This document shows positions 62,558 to 62,843 of a DNA stretch of 62,843 nt, piece by piece. A program made the translations under genes and the position numbers. The DNA is from Betaproteobacteria bacterium (GTDB lineage Bacteria; Pseudomonadota; Gammaproteobacteria; Burkholderiales; Burkholderiaceae_C). Under the pieces are notes generated by a model. The model saw only the letters and a program-made list of their open reading frames with translations, was not told where the DNA came from and searched no databases. Each line of letters opens with the position of its first letter. The stretch's first letter is position 1. The stretch lies in the NCBI GenBank assembly GCA_009921265.1, contig RFYV01000011.1:1-62843 (forward strand). The letters run 5' to 3'.

Positions 62558-62843
62558 TAACCTTGCTTGGCGCCAGGGCGCTTTTTAGAAAAAAGTCCGG
62601 CCGTTCGCGCACCTTGTTTTTTAAATCGCTCTCGCCTAGCCGTTTTGGGATCAACCAACAATCCTCGAACAATTTCTAATCGATCAAGATGCGCGAAGAG
62701 ATAGGACGAATTAATTTTTCTGCCCCACACGCTAAACGTCCAATCTTTTTTATCTTGTAAAAATATCCAATTGGGGTCTTTTTGAATGACTTCTATCACT
62801 TGCGACAATGCAGATGCGCTGTCGATTGAAAAAATTTTTTCAA
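62554..62843 (-). CDS. rnfH: RnfH family protein, partial (5' end outside window)
   Basis: The frame stays open to the right edge, so the N-terminus is missing. The visible 96 residues carry the RnfH pattern: WGRKI, then a hydrophobic strand, LDRLEIVRGLLVDPKTARRERFKKQ, the counterpart of DRVEIYRPLxxDPKEARR, and a basic tail. RnfH is a ubiquitin-fold protein that in this order usually stands near smpB/ratA and guaB. Here the kinase pair lies between it and guaB. Confidence 0.8.
   Translation of the reverse strand, partial: EKIFSIDSASALSQVIEVIQKDPNWIFLQDKKDWTFSVWGRKINSSYLFAHLDRLEIVRGLLVDPKTARRERFKKQGARTAGLFSKKRPGAKQGY

Overview
The window reads as chromosomal DNA of a betaproteobacterium of the order Burkholderiales, probably related to the Comamonadaceae. 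This rests on gene order I recognise from that group (dapC-dapD-dapE-prmB, smc-zipA-ligA, purL facing ppiC-bolA-yciB-msrB-selO, ygfZ facing mltG-tmk-holB-tatD, guaB-guaA next to rnfH) and on the proteins themselves. By eye the base composition is much less GC-rich than most Comamonadaceae, so a low-GC freshwater-type lineage is likely. Coding density is very high, many genes overlap by ATGA, GTGA or TTGA, and only one gap exceeds 300 bases. I saw no rRNA, tRNA, CRISPR array, insertion sequence or phage gene.

Layout. 1-6261: a small unknown gene, then a leftward operon for diaminopimelate synthesis (dapC, dapD, dapE), ribosomal protein L3 methylation (prmB) and an ABC-F ATPase. 6260-13935: a rightward block with a small Hpt phosphotransfer protein, smc, zipA, ligA and def. 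13948-18330: leftward SMP-30 lactonase-like gene, glnD and map. 18437-22414: purL. 22419-25957: leftward selO, msrB, yciB, bolA and a parvulin isomerase. 26083-42969: a long rightward acyl-CoA catabolic region: CoA ligase, a complete set of branched-chain amino acid type ABC transporter genes, crotonase, a broken fadB-type gene, thiolase, acyl-CoA dehydrogenase, two SDRs, PaaI thioesterase, zinc-free MDR reductase and a GST-like protein. 42970-43411: an AT-rich gap with a possible gene remnant. 43412-50904: patatin, a thioesterase-GNAT fusion and ygfZ, then mltG-tmk-holB-tatD-ankyrin and a VOC protein. 51008-58880: leftward LD-carboxypeptidase, a TadA-dehalogenase fusion, PaiB, a methyltransferase, infA, a GST, guaA and guaB. 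59007-62557: two overlapping hybrid histidine kinases. 62554 to the edge: the end of rnfH.

The most interesting item is the tandem hybrid kinase pair. The first kinase keeps a normal phospho-acceptor H-box but has lost the N-box and G1-box residues needed to bind ATP. The second has a normal ATPase domain, but its H-box has lost the conserved Glu after the His and the Pro. The lesions are reciprocal and the genes are translationally coupled, so the two may work only as a complementing heterodimer. Neither carries an Hpt domain, while a free-standing Hpt protein lies elsewhere in the window (6260-6637) and could serve as the next relay step.

Second in interest are two internal deletions within about 1.6 kb of the catabolic region. 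livF lacks about 24 codons, including its H-loop, in frame. The fadB-type gene lacks roughly 60-70 codons and is frameshifted. Either this locus is decaying or the assembly is wrong here. Other items are a TadA fused to a complete haloalkane-dehalogenase-like domain, GuaA with an unusual tail running into a GST gene, an intra-operon terminator between livK and livH, and a TetR-type operator in front of the broken fadB gene. All calls come from reading the sequence and from memory of protein families; no database search or computation was run.
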